A stretch of 8,410 nt of DNA, from positions 1 through 8,410 of the forward strand of contig CAITSH010000336.1 in assembly GCA_903895005.1 (NCBI GenBank), in the 5' to 3' direction. A program made the translations under genes and the position numbers. Source of the stretch: an uncultured Pseudomonadota bacterium (GTDB taxonomy: Bacteria > Pseudomonadota > Gammaproteobacteria > Burkholderiales > SG8-39). Under the pieces are notes generated by a model. It searched no databases, had not been told where the DNA came from, and saw only the letters and a list, made by a program, of their open reading frames with translations. Below, piece after piece: positions 6,252 through 8,410 of this stretch; the first letter of the stretch is position 1, and each line of letters opens with the position of its first letter.

Positions 6252-7694
6252 ATGGGCCGTACAAACACCATGCGTACCATCCTGCGTAACGCCAGCTGGA
6301 TCCGCACCTGCGACGATGCGCAGCCGTGGCTGGAGAACGGCCACGTATCAGTGCTCGACGGGCGCATCGAACGGGTGCAGGGCATGCCGATCGGGCTGCC
6401 GGCAGACGAAAATATCGATCTCGCCGGCTGCCTGCTCACACCGGGCCTGATCAACGTCCATCATCATTTTTTCCAGTCGCTGACCCGCGCCATTCCGCGC
6501 GCGCACCGCGCCGCGTCCGAGGACTGGCTGGTCAACCTTTATCCGCTGTGGGCGGAAATGACGCCAGAGGACATTGCCGCAGCCGCAAGCACGGCCGCGG
6601 CAGAGCTGCTGCTGTCCGGCTGCACGACAAGCGCGGACCACGCCTTTAACCTCGGTGCCCAGGGCGACGAGCGCATCACCGCGCAGATCGAAGCCGTGCG
6701 GTCGCTGGGCATGCGGCTTCATCTTGTCCGCAGCTGCCTGCCGTCCATAGGCGGGCGCGTGCAGGAACGTCTCTCCGGGATCATGGGTACGCGGCTGTCA
6801 CGACTGCTGGACGAGCCGGATGCGCTGATGCGCCAGACCCGCGATGACATTGCGCGATGGAACGAGCCGGGTGAGGGCGGCATGCTGCGATTCGCACTCG
6901 GTCCGTCGAACATCAGCTATACCCAGGCCGGACTGATGCGCGACATCGGCGCGCTCGCCGCCGAACTCGGTTGCGGCCTGCACGCCCACCTGCACCCGCG
7001 CAGCGCCGAGCGCGCACTGTCAAAACGCGAGACGGGAATGGACCCGGTCGAATTCCTGCAAGCAGCCGGTTGGCTGCGACCGGGCACCTGGTTCGCGCAC
7101 TGCACCGAACTCAATGACACCGATATCGCGCTCTTTGCCGATAGCAGCGTGGGCGTCGCGCACTGCCCGCGCACCGTGCTGCGTCTCGGCTACCGCATGC
7201 CGCGACTGCACCGCATGCGGGCGGCCGGCATACCGGTAGGCATAGGCGCCGACGGCGCCGCCAGCAACGATAGCGGAGCCTTCCTCGCCGACGTTCGCCT
7301 CGCGCTGCTCTTGCACCGTGCCGGCGGTGCCGACGAAATGGATCCGGCGCAAGACTGGTTTTCACCGGACGATGTGATGCGCATGGCAACGCGCGACGCG
7401 GCGATGATGCTCGGACGCCCGGAGCTTGGCGTGATCGCACCGGGCATGCGCGCCGACCTCGCGGCCTTCGACCTTCTGGGCCTGGACTGCGCCGGAGCCC
7501 TTGATGATCCTCTTGGCGGCTTTTTGCTCGCTGGCTCGAACACACGTGCGAAGCTCACCATGGTCGAGGGACGCATTCTTGTCCGCGACGGGCAGCTCAC
7601 GGTCGGTGACGAGCGGCAGATTGCGGCGGACGCCAACACGCGCAGCCGGGCGCTGCTCGCACGCGCGAGGCAGCTTTATCCGCAACTGGGGTGA
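6252..7694 (+). CDS. Metal-dependent amidohydrolase/deaminase (8-oxoguanine deaminase/AtzB-like)
   Basis: A 480-residue amidohydrolase-superfamily enzyme resembling 8-oxoguanine deaminase, hydroxyatrazine hydrolase (AtzB) and related deaminases acting on N-heterocycles. Numbering from 6252, metal ligands are His70 and His72 (NVHHHFFQSLTRA), His246 (LHAHL), His283 (WFAHC) and Asp334 (GADGAASND). Also present are LLLSGCTTSADH (119-130), His304 (VAHCP), and a C-terminal region with GVIAPGMRADLAAFD and MVEGRILVRDG that completes the small beta domain. The family's HLAE motif reads HLHP: the catalytic Glu position is Pro249, with no gap in alignment to the next conserved blocks. The enzyme may therefore use another acid/base or have a shifted reaction. 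The ATG at 6270 is a credible alternative start because family members begin near there; neither start has a clear ribosome binding site. It is divergent from the isochorismatase-like pair and may share its promoter region. Confidence 0.9.
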   Translation: MGRTNTMRTILRNASWIRTCDDAQPWLENGHVSVLDGRIERVQGMPIGLPADENIDLAGCLLTPGLINVHHHFFQSLTRAIPRAHRAASEDWLVNLYPLWAEMTPEDIAAAASTAAAELLLSGCTTSADHAFNLGAQGDERITAQIEAVRSLGMRLHLVRSCLPSIGGRVQERLSGIMGTRLSRLLDEPDALMRQTRDDIARWNEPGEGGMLRFALGPSNISYTQAGLMRDIGALAAELGCGLHAHLHPRSAERALSKRETGMDPVEFLQAAGWLRPGTWFAHCTELNDTDIALFADSSVGVAHCPRTVLRLGYRMPRLHRMRAAGIPVGIGADGAASNDSGAFLADVRLALLLHRAGGADEMDPAQDWFSPDDVMRMATRDAAMMLGRPELGVIAPGMRADLAAFDLLGLDCAGALDDPLGGFLLAGSNTRAKLTMVEGRILVRDGQLTVGDERQIAADANTRSRALLARARQLYPQLG

Positions 7695-7724
7695 ACTGCG
7701 CTTGCGTTAAAGACCGCCGCGCGT

Positions 7725-7773
7725 AAAAAAACAGGACTGGCTGGAAACCATCGCCAGGCGCGGCTTTCCAGCC
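7725..7773 (-). terminator. Hairpin plus T-run between convergent genes (repeat copy 2)
   Basis: GGCTGGAAA (7739-7747) and TTTCCAGCC (7765-7773) form a perfect 9-bp stem around a 17-base loop. Read on the minus strand, the stem begins 22 bases after the stop of the MetE-like gene, and seven T's follow (7731-7725) after a 7-base spacer. The spacer is longer than in a classic intrinsic terminator. It may also cap the amidohydrolase transcript from the other side. Bases 7757-7773 match 3645-3661 exactly. Confidence 0.45.
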
Positions 7774-7795
7774 TTCATGGCAAGGTGACGTCCGT

Positions 7796-8410
7796 TTAAG
7801 GCCAGTACTTGCGGCTGGCGATACGCGCGCCCTCAGCCATGGCGGCGAGTTTGGCCCAGACCACCTGCGGATCGACGGCGGCCTGACCGACCCAGGTGCC
7901 ATAACCGCAGTCGCTGCCGGCGACCACGTTTTCGCGGCCGACCAGGTCGGCATAGCGGCCAATGCGCTGCGCGATGAGTTCCGGATGCTCGATGAAGTTC
8001 GTCTTCGATTCGAGCACGCCGGGAATCAACACCTTGCCCTCGGGCAGCTTTACCGTTTCAAACACGGTGAACTCGTGCGCATGGCGCGGATTGGCGGCCT
8101 CGAACGAAATGGCGCTGGGCTTGGCCTTGAACACCACGTCAACGATGTCCTTTAGCGGGACGTCGCAGTGGTGGGGCCCCTCGTAATTGCCCCAGCACAA
8201 GTGCATGCGCAGCTGCTCTGCGGGGATGTTCTCCACGGCGTGGTTGAGCGCCTCGATGTGCATGTGCATGCGCTTGCGAAATTCGTCGGTGGAGAGATCG
8301 GTGTACTGGATGTGCCTGCCCATCGCCAGGTCCGGGCAGTCGAGTTGCAGCACGAACCCCGCGTTGGCCACGGCTTCATATTCATGACGCATGGCCGAGG
8401 CGATGGCCTC
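7796..8410 (-). CDS. MetE-like zinc methyl/alkyltransferase, C-terminal part (cut by window edge)
   Basis: The last 204 residues of a protein of the cobalamin-independent methionine synthase C-terminal domain family, which also includes epoxyalkane:coenzyme M transferases. The frame is open to base 8410 (EAIASA precedes the first internal Met), so the start lies outside the window. The family's stand-alone proteins are roughly 370 residues. The zinc site is intact: numbering from the internal Met at 8392, His64 and Cys66 (MHLCWGNYEGPHH), Glu98 (ISFEAANPRH) and Cys162 (AGSDCGYGT). LQLDCPDLA and the ending KYWP are typical of the group. These enzymes activate a thiol on zinc and move a methyl or alkyl group to it. 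The short stand-alone form suggests a role other than ordinary methionine synthesis, but the acceptor and donor are unknown. It converges with the amidohydrolase; its promoter is outside. Confidence 0.88.
   Translation of the reverse strand, partial: EAIASAMRHEYEAVANAGFVLQLDCPDLAMGRHIQYTDLSTDEFRKRMHMHIEALNHAVENIPAEQLRMHLCWGNYEGPHHCDVPLKDIVDVVFKAKPSAISFEAANPRHAHEFTVFETVKLPEGKVLIPGVLESKTNFIEHPELIAQRIGRYADLVGRENVVAGSDCGYGTWVGQAAVDPQVVWAKLAAMAEGARIASRKYWP

Noticed and set aside
6185..6454. 90-residue N-terminal extension of the catalytic isochorismatase-like protein
   Set aside because: The frame is open, but the extension is unlike the family, overlaps the divergent amidohydrolase start and would leave no promoter space; the perfect TATAAT at 6219-6224 lies inside it.

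Overview
The window looks like a metabolic (catabolic) gene cluster from a high-GC betaproteobacterium, most likely Burkholderiales. The main reason is three separate periplasmic solute receptors of the Bug/TctC family, a family hugely expanded in Bordetella, Cupriavidus and relatives. Coding density is high, and no phage, transposase, CRISPR, tRNA or rRNA is visible. The species cannot be named from the sequence alone.

Layout, left to right: (1) a non-coding left edge with a short 8-bp tandem repeat; (2) a Bug receptor on the minus strand (171-1166); (3) a 262-bp divergent control region; (4) a plus-strand operon of an alpha/beta hydrolase resembling the 2,6-dihydroxypseudooxynicotine hydrolase group (1429-2586) and, 18 bp later, a second Bug receptor (2605-3621); (5) a 240-bp gap with a hairpin, then a third Bug receptor (3862-4839); (6) a GC-rich inverted repeat at a convergent junction; (7) a minus-strand, tightly coupled pair of isochorismatase-like (cysteine hydrolase fold) proteins, in which the upstream one (5465-6184) keeps the Asp/Lys/Cys triad and the downstream one (4877-5461) has lost all three residues; (8) a divergent plus-strand metal-dependent amidohydrolase/deaminase related to 8-oxoguanine deaminase and AtzB (6252-7694); (9) a convergent gap with a hairpin sharing 17 identical bases with the one in region 5; (10) the C-terminal part of a minus-strand MetE-like zinc methyl/alkyltransferase (7796-8410), cut by the window edge.

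Taken together, the genes suggest uptake and hydrolytic dismantling of a small carboxylated, probably nitrogen-containing compound. Bug receptors would capture it in the periplasm, the amidohydrolase would deaminate or ring-open it, the cysteine hydrolase would cleave an amide or N-carbamoyl bond, and the alpha/beta hydrolase would break a C-C or ester bond. This pathway is inferred from family membership; the substrate is unknown. No TctA/TctB membrane subunits and no regulator gene lie in the window.

The most unusual signal is the isochorismatase-like pair: a probable active enzyme translationally coupled to a triad-less paralogue, which looks like an enzyme/pseudoenzyme complex. A second oddity is the amidohydrolase, which keeps its metal ligands but has proline where the family's catalytic glutamate (HxxE motif) normally sits.
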